DNA of 64,000 nt from Gammaproteobacteria bacterium (GTDB lineage Bacteria; Pseudomonadota; Gammaproteobacteria; Pseudomonadales; Pseudomonadaceae): positions 124,001 through 188,000 of the forward strand of contig JAMCWB010000004.1 of the NCBI GenBank assembly GCA_023475025.1. Direction: 5' to 3'. The notes beneath the pieces are model-generated. The model saw nothing but the letters and a program-made list of their open reading frames with translations. It was not told where the DNA came from and ran no database searches. Positions 13,062 through 22,396 of the stretch are shown here, piece by piece (positions within the stretch are counted from its first letter, which is position 1; the number at the start of each line of letters is the position of its first letter). The translations under genes and the position numbers were made by a program.

Positions 13062-13153
13062 TAGGGGAATGCTCCGGCATCGTGCTGGCTAATCAGCTGG
13101 CTATCCTACTGCCTGCAACGCGCAACGCAAGACACAAGCGATTTTCTGGCGGT

Positions 13154-13187
13154 AAAAACGACAACACACCGCTATTGCGGTGTGTTG
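13154..13187 (-). terminator. Terminator of dctP
   Basis: On the minus strand CAACACACCGC pairs with GCGGTGTGTTG across a four-base loop (13162-13187) and is followed by a T-rich tail (the AAAAA at 13154-13158 on the plus strand). It sits about 30 bases after the dctP stop. Confidence 0.85.
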
Positions 13188-13219
13188 CGATCAAGCCTTT
13201 GTCAAGTGCGGCCTGGTTA

Positions 13220-14287
13220 TTACTCCGCCTGCTCAGCTTCCTCGACCATATCCAGCAGCACCTGCATCAAACGTGCACCACGCTCACCCACCATCTCGGC
13301 GAACGTATCGCGGACCGGCAAGCTCAGCTCACGGAAAGCTTCACGCTCTTCCGCAGTCAGGTACACCAGCTCGATATCACTGTTTTCAGTGATGATATCC
13401 AGACGTTCAGTGTTCAGCTCGGTCTGTACTGCATGGATATAGGGCACCAGCGCCTCTACGGCTTCTTCAATCACCACCCGATGCTCTTCACTCAAGGCGT
13501 CATACCAATCCTTGTTGGCCATGAAGGTAGCAATGAACTGTGCCTGATTGGCAAAAATCAGGTAATCCTGCACCTGATAGAAGTCCATTTCCTGATGCGC
13601 AAATACCGGCTGGATATTGCCGTCAATCTGGCCCAGCTGCATACCGCTGAACAGCTCGCCGTATTCCATGGTAGTCGGGTCAGCACCATAGGCACTGTAG
13701 GTTTCGCGCAGCAGTCGGTTATCCATGGTACGAATGGCAACCCCGGAAAAATCCTCTGGCGTACGAATTTCCTTGTTGGCACTCCAGACCTGCCAGCCTT
13801 CAGGCACAATTGCCAGTGGGTGCAGATCACGCTCACGGAAGGAGTCCAGCAAATCCGGATGCTTGCGGAAGTCAGGGTCGTTGAGCACCTGAGCGTTGGT
13901 CCATTCATCATCGGTGAGAATGAAGTTCAGACTGAACAGCTGTGACTCGGGAACCGTGCCACCCAGAAAGCCCGACCCGAAGGCAAAGTCAACAGCGCCC
14001 GACTGCACCTGGTCATAGATATCGGTCAGGCCGCCGAGCTGGCCGTAGGTATAAATCCGCACATCCACGGCGCCATCGGTTTTCTGGTTGACCAGTTCGG
14101 CAAAATGGGCCGCATACTCATATTGCACGCTGCCCTCTATCTCCTCGATCGCAAAACCCCAGGTAATCGTCTCGATTGCCTCGGGCTCTGCCGGCCCTGC
14201 GGTGGTGGTCACTTCCGGCTCATCAGAACCACATGCTGCCAGCATCACTGCCGCTGCCAGACCGATACAGCCATTACGCCATTTCAT
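13220..14287 (-). CDS. dctP: TRAP transporter solute-binding protein, DctP family lipoprotein
   Basis: A periplasmic binding protein of a tripartite ATP-independent transporter, 355 residues from the ATG at 14287. An AAAAGGAGC ribosome site supports this start over longer ones. The N-terminus MKWRNGCIGLAAAVMLAAC is a lipoprotein signal with a LAAC lipobox, so the mature protein should be membrane-tethered. The IRTMDNRLLRETYSAYGADP region contains the conserved Arg that binds the carboxylate of most ligands. The substrate cannot be read from the sequence. It is unusual in being divergent from dctQ and dctM, with which it must work. Confidence 0.9.
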   Translation of the reverse strand: MKWRNGCIGLAAAVMLAACGSDEPEVTTTAGPAEPEAIETITWGFAIEEIEGSVQYEYAAHFAELVNQKTDGAVDVRIYTYGQLGGLTDIYDQVQSGAVDFAFGSGFLGGTVPESQLFSLNFILTDDEWTNAQVLNDPDFRKHPDLLDSFRERDLHPLAIVPEGWQVWSANKEIRTPEDFSGVAIRTMDNRLLRETYSAYGADPTTMEYGELFSGMQLGQIDGNIQPVFAHQEMDFYQVQDYLIFANQAQFIATFMANKDWYDALSEEHRVVIEEAVEALVPYIHAVQTELNTERLDIITENSDIELVYLTAEEREAFRELSLPVRDTFAEMVGERGARLMQVLLDMVEEAEQAE

Positions 14288-14304
14288 GGAACGCTCCTTT
14301 TCAA

Positions 14305-14320
14305 TTGTTCGTAATAACAA
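14305..14320. promoter_or_regulatory. Inverted repeat in the dctP/dctQ divergent promoter region
   Basis: TTGTT and AACAA flank six bases (14305-14320), and the match extends imperfectly outward as AATTGTT and AACAAATT. It lies just upstream of the dctP ribosome site. A dyad here could be an operator controlling both directions, but no TRAP-specific regulator gene is adjacent and the arms are short. Confidence 0.3.
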
Positions 14321-14415
14321 ATTAACCTTAACACATGAGCTCCAGCTGTCCATTCCGTGCAAAGCACCACGCTATGGGGTATGTTTCAGAAGGAGCCATA
14401 TTACAAGGAGCGGTC

Positions 14416-15000
14416 ATGCCTGCAGCCATACTGCAGACAAAACGCTTGCTGGTCGGGGCAGCAATCCTGCTTGACCGGGCAACAGAGCAGATTGAAAAAC
14501 TGATTCTCGGCAGCAGTGTGTTGTTTCTGGCCGGGCTGCTGATTGCTCATGTTATTGGTCGACAGCTATTTGGTACTGGCGTCACCGGCCAGGTCGAACT
14601 GACCCAATTGAGCATGGTCATCATGACCTTTGCCGGCCTCAGCTATGCTGTGCGCCGAGCCCGCCACATCTGCATGTCCGCCTTTTATGATCAACTCAAA
14701 GGCTTGCCACGCAAGGCCCTGCTGGTCACTATCTGCCTGCTGACCGGCGCCCTGCTGTTCTACTTTGCCTGGCATGCCTGGGACTACGTCAGCACCCTGC
14801 AAAGCCGCGGACGCACCTCTTCCGCGCTGTCGATCCCGTTATGGATTCCCTACCTGATCGCGCCTGTCGGCTTTGCCCTGGCGGGTATCCAATATTGGCT
14901 AACTGCCTTGCGCAACCTGACCTCGAAGCAGATTTACCGCTCCTTTACCGAGCTGGAAGCCTACGACGAAGTGCCCAGTGAGCAGAACCCCGCCATCTGA
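14416..15000 (+). CDS. dctQ: TRAP transporter small membrane subunit, DctQ family
   Basis: A 194-residue membrane protein with four hydrophobic segments. The ATG at 14416 is chosen because AAGGAG lies at 14405-14410. The longer frame from 14335 would overlap the promoter region. The AGLSYAVRRARHICMSAFYDQL stretch after the second span is typical of DctQ. It forms the permease with DctM, whose gene begins 22 bases downstream. Confidence 0.87.
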   Translation: MPAAILQTKRLLVGAAILLDRATEQIEKLILGSSVLFLAGLLIAHVIGRQLFGTGVTGQVELTQLSMVIMTFAGLSYAVRRARHICMSAFYDQLKGLPRKALLVTICLLTGALLFYFAWHAWDYVSTLQSRGRTSSALSIPLWIPYLIAPVGFALAGIQYWLTALRNLTSKQIYRSFTELEAYDEVPSEQNPAI

Positions 15001-15022
15001 ACGCAAGGAGCACTGACCCCAC

Positions 15023-16303
15023 ATGCTGAGCTGGATCATTCTCGTCATGGTGGTATTGCTGCTGCTCGGTTTCCCGATGATGGTTCCGCTGCTGGTCGCC
15101 AGCCTGCTGGTGCTGTTTTTCATTACCGGCATGGACAATGTCAGCCTGTTGATGGGCCAGATGATCAGTGGCGTACAGGCTTGGGCGCTGGCTGCGGTTC
15201 CCTTGTTCATCTTTGCTGCCGACCTGATGACTCGCGGACACACCGCCAACCGGCTGCTGGACCTGGTGCAGAGTTTTGTCGGCCATTTGCGCGGCGGCCT
15301 GCCAATAACCACCGCTGCCAGTTGCACCCTGTTCGGCGCCGTGTCCGGTTCGACGCAGGCGACAGTCGTTGCCATAGGTGGCCCGATGCGGCCAAAACTG
15401 CTGGAAAAAGGTTACAAGGACTCTTTCAGCCTGGCCCTGATCATCAACGCCAGTGACATTGCACTGCTGATTCCGCCGAGCATCGGCATGATCATCTATG
15501 GCGTGGTGTCTGGCGCCTCGATTGGCTCACTGTTTATTGCCGGCATTCTGCCCGGCCTGTTGATTTTCGTCCTGTTCTCGGTCTATTGCTGGATTGCCTC
15601 GATCCGCATGGGTATTGAGCCAGAGGCCCGCGTCGGCTGGATGCTGCGCCTGCAGGCACTGAAGCGCGCCCTGTTGCCACTGGGCTTCCCACTGGTTGTG
15701 GTGGGCGGGATCTACCTCGGCATGTTCAGCCCCACCGAGGCTGCTGCCATCGCCGTACTCTACGCGCTGATATTGGAAGTGGTGATACTGCGCTCGGTAA
15801 AAATAACGGAACTCTGGGACGTTGCCCTCTCCACCGGTTTGATTACCGGCGTGGTCTTTATTCTGGTCGCCGCCGGCAATGCCTTTACCTATACAATCTC
15901 CTTTGCCGGTATTCCACAGGCCCTGCTCGGCCCGGTCATCGACACCATCGGTGACAGCCAGTTACTGGTGTTGGCGCTGATTGCCGTGGCCTTTTTCATC
16001 GGCTGCATGTTTGTTGACCCCATTGTGGTCATCCTGATTCTGACCCCGCTATTCAAACCGGCGGTCGATGCGGCCGGACTCGACCCGGTGCATGTCGGCG
16101 TTATCGTCACCCTGCAAGCCGCCATTGGCTCTGCTACCCCGCCCTTTGGCTGTGACATATTTACCGCCATGGCGGTATTCCGCCGCCCGTATTTCGATGT
16201 CATCAAGGGTACGCCACCCTTTATTCTGATCCTCCTGTTCGCGACTGTACTACTGATCCTGTTTCCACAAATCTCGCTTTGGCTGCCCTCATTGGCCAGT
16301 TGA
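15023..16303 (+). CDS. dctM: TRAP transporter large membrane subunit, DctM family
   Basis: A 426-residue polytopic protein, the sodium-coupled transport subunit. Family blocks include GFPMMVPL near the N-terminus, QMISGVQAWALAAVPLFIFA, TAASCTLFGAVSGSTQATV and IPPSIGMIIYGVVSG, with SPTEAAAIAVLYAL in the middle. It starts after a CAAGGAG ribosome site, 22 bases behind dctQ. Transport is expected to be driven by the sodium gradient and to depend on the divergent DctP. Confidence 0.93.
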   Translation: MLSWIILVMVVLLLLGFPMMVPLLVASLLVLFFITGMDNVSLLMGQMISGVQAWALAAVPLFIFAADLMTRGHTANRLLDLVQSFVGHLRGGLPITTAASCTLFGAVSGSTQATVVAIGGPMRPKLLEKGYKDSFSLALIINASDIALLIPPSIGMIIYGVVSGASIGSLFIAGILPGLLIFVLFSVYCWIASIRMGIEPEARVGWMLRLQALKRALLPLGFPLVVVGGIYLGMFSPTEAAAIAVLYALILEVVILRSVKITELWDVALSTGLITGVVFILVAAGNAFTYTISFAGIPQALLGPVIDTIGDSQLLVLALIAVAFFIGCMFVDPIVVILILTPLFKPAVDAAGLDPVHVGVIVTLQAAIGSATPPFGCDIFTAMAVFRRPYFDVIKGTPPFILILLFATVLLILFPQISLWLPSLAS

Positions 16304-16329
16304 GCAGATTGACATTGGATTGATACTAT

Positions 16330-16356
16330 TCAATAAAATAACCCGGCGGCCGATAG
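16330..16356 (+). promoter_or_regulatory. Possible sigma-28 (FliA) promoter for the chemoreceptor gene
   Basis: TCAA (16330-16333) and GCCGATAG (16349-16356) are separated by 15 bases. This compares with the FliA consensus TAAA-N15-GCCGATAA: 3 of 4 and 7 of 8 positions agree. The downstream gene encodes a chemoreceptor, a usual FliA target. A sigma-70-like TTGACA lies nearby at about 16309, so the assignment is tentative. Confidence 0.45.
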
Positions 16357-16427
16357 CCTGTGGTAACGGCCGATGCCACCTCGGTACATGATAATAACAA
16401 GGCCCGTAAGGGCTACCAGGGGACCCC

Positions 16428-18131
16428 ATGCCAAACGCTCAAGCGATCACCCTCAATCAGGCTGCCGCGACACCCCGCAGCGCCTTGCGCCCTGCCATCA
16501 TCAGCCTGTTTGCCTGCCAGTCGGTACTGTTGCTGCTGGTGCTCTGGCAACTCAGCCATATCTGGCAGCTCCTGGGCCTGGTAATGGGGGTTATTGTGCT
16601 GGGCATTGCCTGGCACCTGCAGGGCAGTGGCGCTGGCAACAGCCAGCTATTGCAGCGTTTGCAACAGGCCAACGGCGAACAGCTGGACCTGTCCGGCAGC
16701 GAACAATCGACTGACGACGCACTTGAGCACGCTTATAACCAGCTGAGCACCCGCCTGCGTGAGATGTTTGCCAGCTTTCAGCGGCAAAGCCTGTCGATCG
16801 CACTGTCATCTGCCAGCAGCCGACTGCTGGCGGAACAGGCCGCCCGGGAAGCCAGCCAACAGCGCAGCCTGTCAGAGCTGATTTTCCAGGCCAGCGAACA
16901 AACCAATAACGCCTTGCAGGATATTTCCGGCCGCGCCTCCAGTATTACCAGCTCGAACAGCCATAATCTGGACATTGCCCGCGCCTCCAGCCAGCAACTG
17001 GGTGACGCACGCCAGCAGATGGCACAGATCAACCAGGTGATGGGCAGTTTCAAGGACAACATTCAGGCGCTCGACAGCACCTCCAACGAGATTCGTGACA
17101 TCCTCACTACCGTGCAGGACTTTTCCGCACAGACCAATATGCTTGCCCTCAATGCAGCCATCGAGGCCGCGCGCGCAGGTGAGCAAGGGCGCGGTTTCGC
17201 CGTGGTTGCCGATGAGGTACGCAACCTGTCGATCAAGGTCGGCAGTGCTGCCGAGAAAATCAATCAGCTGATCGAGCAGATGATCAAGGCGATGTCCGGG
17301 GCAGACGAGCAAACCCGGAACATCCTGCAACAGGCCGACCAGGCCAGTGTTGCCGTCAGCACCGCAGCGGACCAGTTTGAAGGTATGGTCAGCGACTTCC
17401 AGCAAACCAATGATGACCTGCTGATGGTCAGCAGCGCGCTGGAGCAGCTGACAGCAACCAATCAGGAAACCCATCAGCACGGCAGCTCAATTCGCGATCT
17501 GAGCGAAACCATCGGCCAGCATATGCAGGATACCTTTGCCCAGGCCGACCGTATGCGCGACGGCACCAATCAGGTGCTGCAGGCGCTGTGCCGTTTCCGT
17601 CTGGGTGAGGGCCACCTGGAGCACGTCAACGCCCTGCTGCTTGAGCGACGCAAGATTATCGAGCAGGAGCTTGAGGACCTGGCCGATCAGGGGATTGATC
17701 TCTTTGATGACCATTTCACGCCCATCCCCAACACCAAGCCGCAAAAACATGACGTCAGTTGGGCCGATGCGGCCATCGGCAAGATCCGCCCGCTGCTCGA
17801 CAGCTGGGACCAGAATGGCAAGGACGGCATTATCTATATGTCGCCGGTCAACGATCGTGGCTACCTGCCGACCAGCCGCTCTGCTTCATCGAAGCCGCCC
17901 ACCGGGGATCCGCGCGTAGATGCCGTACAGAGCAACTACAAGCTGTTCTCGATCAAGACCGATGCCGAATTGGACAACCTGCGCAAATGCACCTTTATCA
18001 GCATGGGCACTTTTGTTTTGCCAGGAACCAACACGGTGTTTTTCGTTGTTTTCACCCCGCTCTTTATCAAGGGCAAGCGCTGGGGTGCGCTTGCCGCCGG
18101 GGTTCACCCCAAGGCGCTAGGGTTGCAATAA
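16428..18131 (+). CDS. Methyl-accepting chemotaxis protein with no periplasmic domain and a C-terminal extension
   Basis: A 567-residue chemoreceptor. Two hydrophobic segments (about 23-42 and 46-64) are separated by only a few residues, so there is essentially no periplasmic sensor and no clear HAMP domain. A long coiled-coil signalling domain follows, with the conserved hairpin tip at about 220-265 (including [20 protein letters not shown]). After about residue 395 the protein continues for some 170 residues with [20 protein letters not shown] and a C-terminal [20 protein letters not shown]. This part looks like a cytoplasmic sensory domain of PAS or Cache type, placed after the signalling domain. 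The signal it senses is unknown. An AGGGGA ribosome site supports the start. Confidence 0.9.
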   Translation: MPNAQAITLNQAAATPRSALRPAIISLFACQSVLLLLVLWQLSHIWQLLGLVMGVIVLGIAWHLQGSGAGNSQLLQRLQQANGEQLDLSGSEQSTDDALEHAYNQLSTRLREMFASFQRQSLSIALSSASSRLLAEQAAREASQQRSLSELIFQASEQTNNALQDISGRASSITSSNSHNLDIARASSQQLGDARQQMAQINQVMGSFKDNIQALDSTSNEIRDILTTVQDFSAQTNMLALNAAIEAARAGEQGRGFAVVADEVRNLSIKVGSAAEKINQLIEQMIKAMSGADEQTRNILQQADQASVAVSTAADQFEGMVSDFQQTNDDLLMVSSALEQLTATNQETHQHGSSIRDLSETIGQHMQDTFAQADRMRDGTNQVLQALCRFRLGEGHLEHVNALLLERRKIIEQELEDLADQGIDLFDDHFTPIPNTKPQKHDVSWADAAIGKIRPLLDSWDQNGKDGIIYMSPVNDRGYLPTSRSASSKPPTGDPRVDAVQSNYKLFSIKTDAELDNLRKCTFISMGTFVLPGTNTVFFVVFTPLFIKGKRWGALAAGVHPKALGLQ

Positions 18132-18154
18132 GTCGAACTTGCCATAAACGCCTC

Positions 18155-18772
18155 TCAAGGAGCCAGCAAGCGGCGGGCAAAATCAGCCGCCGCCGCAGCC
18201 GCCTCCTCGATCAAAGCGTGCTGACTGCGACCCGATGCCTTGGTCGGGCGCAAATCATGTTCGCCGTCATGCAGCCACACCAGCTCAACCCTATCCGCCA
18301 AGGCATACTCGGCCACTTCGTGCTGACGGCCAAAAGGATCGCGGGTGCCTTGCACGATCAATAGCGGCTTGCTGATGTCATGCAGGTGCCCGATGCGCAG
18401 CCGCTCGGGCTTGCCGGGAGGGTGAAACGGGTAACCAAAGACAACCGCGCCAACCGCCACCGACTGTTCAAGAATATGACTGGCAACCCGCCCGCCCATG
18501 GACTTACCCCCGATCAACACAGGCCCTGACAGCCCCTCAAGCTGTTGCAAAAAGGCTTTTTCCAGCTGCGGCATAGGGTTGGGTGGTCGCTTGCGGCCGT
18601 CATTTCGCCGAGTCGCCATGTAAGGAAACTCAAAGCGCAGCACGCTGAAGCCCTGACGCAGTAAGTGCTCTGTCAGCAGTTCCATGTAGGGGCTGTCCAT
18701 AGGTGCGCCGGCACCATGGGCCAGTACCAGCGTGGCCAGACGAGTGGTACCCACGGGATCTTGCCGTATCAT
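18155..18772 (-). CDS. Alpha/beta hydrolase of the KANL3/Tex30 type
   Basis: A 205-residue small hydrolase-fold protein. TLVLAHGAGAPMDSP holds the oxyanion-hole region. The nucleophile elbow is GGKSMGGR, with Ser within GxSxG-like spacing. GTRDPFGRQ and the late HDGEHDL supply candidate Asp and His of the triad. Substrate unknown. It is convergent with the chemoreceptor gene (23-base gap) and shares the 341-base upstream region with ccoN. No secretion signal is seen, so it is probably cytoplasmic. Confidence 0.85.
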   Translation of the reverse strand: MIRQDPVGTTRLATLVLAHGAGAPMDSPYMELLTEHLLRQGFSVLRFEFPYMATRRNDGRKRPPNPMPQLEKAFLQQLEGLSGPVLIGGKSMGGRVASHILEQSVAVGAVVFGYPFHPPGKPERLRIGHLHDISKPLLIVQGTRDPFGRQHEVAEYALADRVELVWLHDGEHDLRPTKASGRSQHALIEEAAAAAADFARRLLAP

Positions 18773-19034
18773 CTAGACTCCTTGAAAAGCGGATCGGTGC
18801 GCGTAGCACGACGCACAATAACAGCACTGCGACACCATGCCACAGCCAGCAGAACACCAGCACCCTTCACTTTCGCTACTCGGCTGTCTACCCTGTCTCT
18901 AGCCCCCATCCGCCAACAGAGCAGACCACAAGGGGTAACTTCCTTGACTGCGCCATGCCGGAAATCGCGTATTGCCGGTTGACAAAACGCGACAAAGAAA
19001 GGCTTGCCAGAGCCTTGGACAACCTTGGATTTCA

Positions 19035-19076
19035 TTGACATGTGTCATTGCAAACAAGTCCTCCATTGCTCATACT
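19035..19076 (+). promoter_or_regulatory. Anr/FNR-type box and -10 of the ccoNOQP promoter
   Basis: TTGAC-ATGT-GTCAT at 19035-19048 resembles the Anr/FNR site TTGAT-N4-ATCAA. The first half is good and the second is weaker. A class II site centred at -41.5 predicts a start near 19083, and a fitting -10 element, CATACT, is at 19071-19076. Anr control of cbb3 oxidase is known in Pseudomonas, and anr lies downstream in this window. The rest of 18773-19113 contains no gene that I recognise. Confidence 0.55.
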
Positions 19077-19125
19077 TGCCCCGCTTTGAACCCCCTTAAA
19101 CTTATAGCTATCCATGGAATCTCGC

Positions 19126-20553
19126 ATGAGCACAGCTACCACAGCAACCGCCTATAACTACAAGGTAGTGCGCCAGTTTGCCATCATGACGGTGGTCTGG
19201 GGCATTGTAGGTATGGCCGTAGGCGTACTACTCGCACTCCAGCTTGTCTGGCCGCAACTCAACTTTGACCTGCCCTGGACCTCGTTTGGTCGTCTGCGGC
19301 CCCTGCACACCAATGCGGTTATTTTCGCCTTTGGTGGTAGCGCACTCTTTGCCACATCGTATTACGTGGTCCAGCGCACCTCGCAAGCGCGTCTGTTCTC
19401 TGATTCACTGGCCGCCTTTACCTTCTGGGGCTGGCAGGCCGTCATCGTACTGGCAGCCATTACCCTGCCGCTGGGTTTCACCACCAGCAAGGAATACGCC
19501 GAGCTGGAATGGCCGATCAGCATTCTGATTGCCGTGGTCTGGATCAGCTACGGCCTGGTGTTCTTCGGCACCATCATGAAACGCAAGATGAAGCATATTT
19601 ATGTCGGCAACTGGTTCTTTGGTGCCTTCATCATTACCGTTGCCGTGCTGCATATCGTCAACAACCTGGCGATTCCGGTCACCCTGACCAAATCCTACTC
19701 CCTGTATGCGGGCGCTACTGACGCCATGATCCAGTGGTGGTACGGGCACAACGCGGTTGGTTTCTTCCTGACTGCCGGTTTTCTGGGGATGATGTACTAC
19801 TTCGTACCCAAGCAGGCCGAGCGCCCGATCTACTCCTACCGCCTGTCGATCGTGCATTTCTGGGCACTGATCTCGATCTACATCTGGGCCGGCCCGCACC
19901 ACCTGCACTACACCGCACTGCCGGACTGGGCACAGTCGCTGGGCATGATCATGTCACTGATTCTGCTGGCGCCATCCTGGGGCGGCATGATCAACGGCAT
20001 GATGACCCTTTCCGGTGCCTGGCACAAACTGCGTACCGACCCCATCCTGCGCTTCCTGGTGGTGGCTTTGGCCTTCTACGGCATGTCCACCTTTGAAGGC
20101 CCGATGATGGCGATCAAGACAGTCAATGCCCTGTCGCATTACACCGACTGGACCATTGGTCACGTTCACGCTGGCGCGCTTGGCTGGGTAGCCATGATCT
20201 CCATCGGCTCGCTGTATCACCTAATTCCACGCGTCTTTGGCCGGGAAGACATGTACAGCGTTACGCTGATCAATGCTCACTTCTGGCTGGCAACCGTCGG
20301 CACCGTGCTCTACATCGTGTCCATGTGGGTCAACGGCATTACTCAGGGCTTGATGTGGCGTGCAGTCAATGTCGACGGCACCCTGACCTACTCCTTCGTG
20401 GAAAGCGTCGTGGCCAGTGCTCCCGGCTATTATGTCCGCGCCCTGGGTGGCCTGCTGTTCCTGGTCGGCATGCTGCTGATGGCATACAACGTATGGCGCA
20501 CCGTACGCCAGTCCAAGCCGGCTGAAGTACAAGCCGCTGGTCAGATGGCCTGA
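19126..20553 (+). CDS. ccoN: cbb3-type cytochrome c oxidase subunit I
   Basis: The catalytic subunit, carrying haem b and the haem b3-CuB oxygen-reduction site, 475 residues from the ATG at 19126. A second ATG at 19114 would add MESR. Neither has a strong ribosome site, and 19126 gives the usual short N-terminus ([19 protein letters not shown]). Twelve membrane spans are expected. The CuB histidines are in [13 protein letters not shown] and [13 protein letters not shown], and [16 protein letters not shown] is conserved. The cbb3 enzymes have high oxygen affinity and serve microaerobic respiration. Confidence 0.97.
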   Translation: MSTATTATAYNYKVVRQFAIMTVVWGIVGMAVGVLLALQLVWPQLNFDLPWTSFGRLRPLHTNAVIFAFGGSALFATSYYVVQRTSQARLFSDSLAAFTFWGWQAVIVLAAITLPLGFTTSKEYAELEWPISILIAVVWISYGLVFFGTIMKRKMKHIYVGNWFFGAFIITVAVLHIVNNLAIPVTLTKSYSLYAGATDAMIQWWYGHNAVGFFLTAGFLGMMYYFVPKQAERPIYSYRLSIVHFWALISIYIWAGPHHLHYTALPDWAQSLGMIMSLILLAPSWGGMINGMMTLSGAWHKLRTDPILRFLVVALAFYGMSTFEGPMMAIKTVNALSHYTDWTIGHVHAGALGWVAMISIGSLYHLIPRVFGREDMYSVTLINAHFWLATVGTVLYIVSMWVNGITQGLMWRAVNVDGTLTYSFVESVVASAPGYYVRALGGLLFLVGMLLMAYNVWRTVRQSKPAEVQAAGQMA

Positions 20554-20563
20554 GGAGTGATCA

Positions 20564-21175
20564 ATGAGACAACATGAAATCGTAGAAAAGAACCTGGGCC
20601 TGCTGGTGGTGTTCATTGTCATCGCCATCAGCTTCGGCGGCCTGACCCAGATCGTACCCCTGTTTTTCCAGCCAGAAACCACCCAGCCGGTGGACGGCTT
20701 GCGCCCTTACACCGCGCTGGAGCTGGAAGGCCGTGACATCTATATCCGTGAAGGCTGCGTGGGTTGCCACTCACAGATGATTCGCCCCTTCCGCGCCGAG
20801 ACCGAACGTTATGGTCATTACTCGGTAGCCGGCGAGTTCGTCTGGGAACACAACTTTCTCTGGGGCTCCAAGCGTACCGGGCCTGACCTGGCCCGTGTCG
20901 GCGGTCGTTACTCCGATGACTGGCACCGTGCGCATCTGATCAACCCGCGAGACGTGGTTCCCGAGTCCATCATGCCGGCTTACCCCTGGTTGCAGAACAA
21001 CGAACTGAGTGGCCGCCACACCGCACGCAAGATGCAAGTGCTGCGTACTCTGGGCGTGCCCTACACGGATGAAGATATTGCTGGTGCGCAGGAAGCCGTC
21101 GCCGGGGTCAGCGAGATGGATGCCATCATCGCCTACCTGCAGCATCTCGGCACCGTTCTCTCTGACCGTCGGTAA
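20564..21175 (+). CDS. ccoO: cbb3 oxidase cytochrome c subunit II
   Basis: A 203-residue membrane-anchored mono-haem cytochrome c. One N-terminal span (about 11-33) precedes the haem site CVGCH at residues 65-69. The distal Met is likely in [17 protein letters not shown] ribosome site precedes the ATG, and the gene follows ccoN by ten bases. It relays electrons from CcoP to CcoN. Confidence 0.97.
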   Translation: MRQHEIVEKNLGLLVVFIVIAISFGGLTQIVPLFFQPETTQPVDGLRPYTALELEGRDIYIREGCVGCHSQMIRPFRAETERYGHYSVAGEFVWEHNFLWGSKRTGPDLARVGGRYSDDWHRAHLINPRDVVPESIMPAYPWLQNNELSGRHTARKMQVLRTLGVPYTDEDIAGAQEAVAGVSEMDAIIAYLQHLGTVLSDRR

Positions 21176-21180
21176 TCGTC

Positions 21181-21387
21181 ATGGATATCAACATGCTACG
21201 CGGTATCTCGACGCTGTTTGTCTTGCTGGCCTTTATCGGCATTACGCTCTGGGCCTATAGCTCCTACAAAAAGAAGGACTTCGACGAAGCAGCCCAGCTG
21301 CCCTTCGCCGATGAGGAGCCGAAAAAGAAAGACGCTGAGCTGAACGAGACTAAAGAGCAGCAAGACACCGGGAGTAACAAAGAATGA
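21181..21387 (+). CDS. ccoQ: cbb3 oxidase small subunit
   Basis: A 68-residue protein with one membrane span (about 8-26) followed by a highly charged tail (YKKKDFDEAAQLPFADEEP). This is the CcoQ pattern. The known role is stabilising the assembled oxidase and the binding of CcoP. It ends in an ATGA overlap with ccoP. Confidence 0.93.
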   Translation: MDINMLRGISTLFVLLAFIGITLWAYSSYKKKDFDEAAQLPFADEEPKKKDAELNETKEQQDTGSNKE

Positions 21388-22271
21388 GTAATTTCTGGAG
21401 CAATTACATCATTGCCCTGACCGTGATCACCTTCATCCTGATGCTGTGGTTGCTGTTTGCCACGCGCAAGGGGCAGCGCCCCGAGCAAACGGAGGAGACC
21501 GTCGGTCACAACTTTGACGGCATTGAAGAGTATGACAACCCGCTACCACGCTGGTGGTTCATGCTGTTTATGGCCACTATTGTCTTTGGTGTGGTCTACC
21601 TGATCCTTTACCCCGGTATGGGCAAGTTCCCCGGCATTCTGGGCTGGACTCAGGTCAATCAGTACGAAACCGAGGTTGAGCGTGCCGAGGCCCGCTTTGC
21701 CCCGATCTTTGCCCGCTTTGCCGATATGCCGGTTGAAGAAGTGGCGCAGGATCCGGAAGCCTTGCGTATCGGTCAGCGCCTGTTCGCAACCAACTGCTCG
21801 GTTTGCCACGGTTCGGATGCCCGCGGGTCATTCGGTTTTCCCAACCTGACGGATGACGACTGGATCTGGGGCGGTTCTGCTGATCAGATCCGCACCACCC
21901 TGGAGCGTGGCCGTCAGGCTGCCATGCCGGCCTGGCAACAGGTTCTGGGCGATGATGGCATTCGCAACACGGCTGCCTATGTGCGCCATCTGTCAGGCCT
22001 GGAAACCGAGAACGTTGATCTCGAGGCCGGACGCCAGCACTATCAAAGCGTTTGTGCCGCCTGTCATGGACCGGAAGGTAAAGGTAACCCGATGCTGGGT
22101 GCGCCCAACCTGACCAATGACATCTGGCTGTATGGCTCGACCATGACGCAGATTCAGCACACCCTGCGCTATGGCCGTAACGGTAACATGCCGGCTCAGG
22201 CACACCTGAACGATGACCGTATCCATATCCTGACTGCCTACGTTCTCAGCCTGTCCGAGAACGCTGAGTAA
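21384..22271 (+). CDS. ccoP: cbb3 oxidase di-haem cytochrome c subunit III
   Basis: A 295-residue membrane-anchored di-haem cytochrome that accepts electrons from soluble cytochrome c. It has two N-terminal spans (about 8-26 and 56-77), with NFDGIEEYDNPLPRWW between them, a signature of CcoP. The haem sites are CSVCH (138-142) and CAACH (224-228). It overlaps ccoQ by four bases. Confidence 0.97.
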   Translation: MSNFWSNYIIALTVITFILMLWLLFATRKGQRPEQTEETVGHNFDGIEEYDNPLPRWWFMLFMATIVFGVVYLILYPGMGKFPGILGWTQVNQYETEVERAEARFAPIFARFADMPVEEVAQDPEALRIGQRLFATNCSVCHGSDARGSFGFPNLTDDDWIWGGSADQIRTTLERGRQAAMPAWQQVLGDDGIRNTAAYVRHLSGLETENVDLEAGRQHYQSVCAACHGPEGKGNPMLGAPNLTNDIWLYGSTMTQIQHTLRYGRNGNMPAQAHLNDDRIHILTAYVLSLSENAE

Positions 22272-22304
22272 GCCCTCTGCGACGGCAAGTCGCATGGTGC
22301 TGGT

Positions 22305-22338
22305 CGCTTGCACATACTATCCTCAGTATGTGCAAGCG
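22305..22338 (+). terminator. Strong hairpin between ccoP and ccoG
   Basis: A perfect 14-base stem, CGCTTGCACATACT with AGTATGTGCAAGCG, closes a six-base loop (ATCCTC). No T run follows, so it is not a standard intrinsic terminator. It could protect the 3' end of a processed ccoNOQP message, or attenuate entry into ccoGHIS. It would give more oxidase subunits than assembly factors, which is inference. Confidence 0.55.
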
Positions 22339-22396
22339 TTAGCCCACCTTCCCCGGTCGGGCTCCCCTTCCCCCCTGAAGTGACGGCCTGATAACC

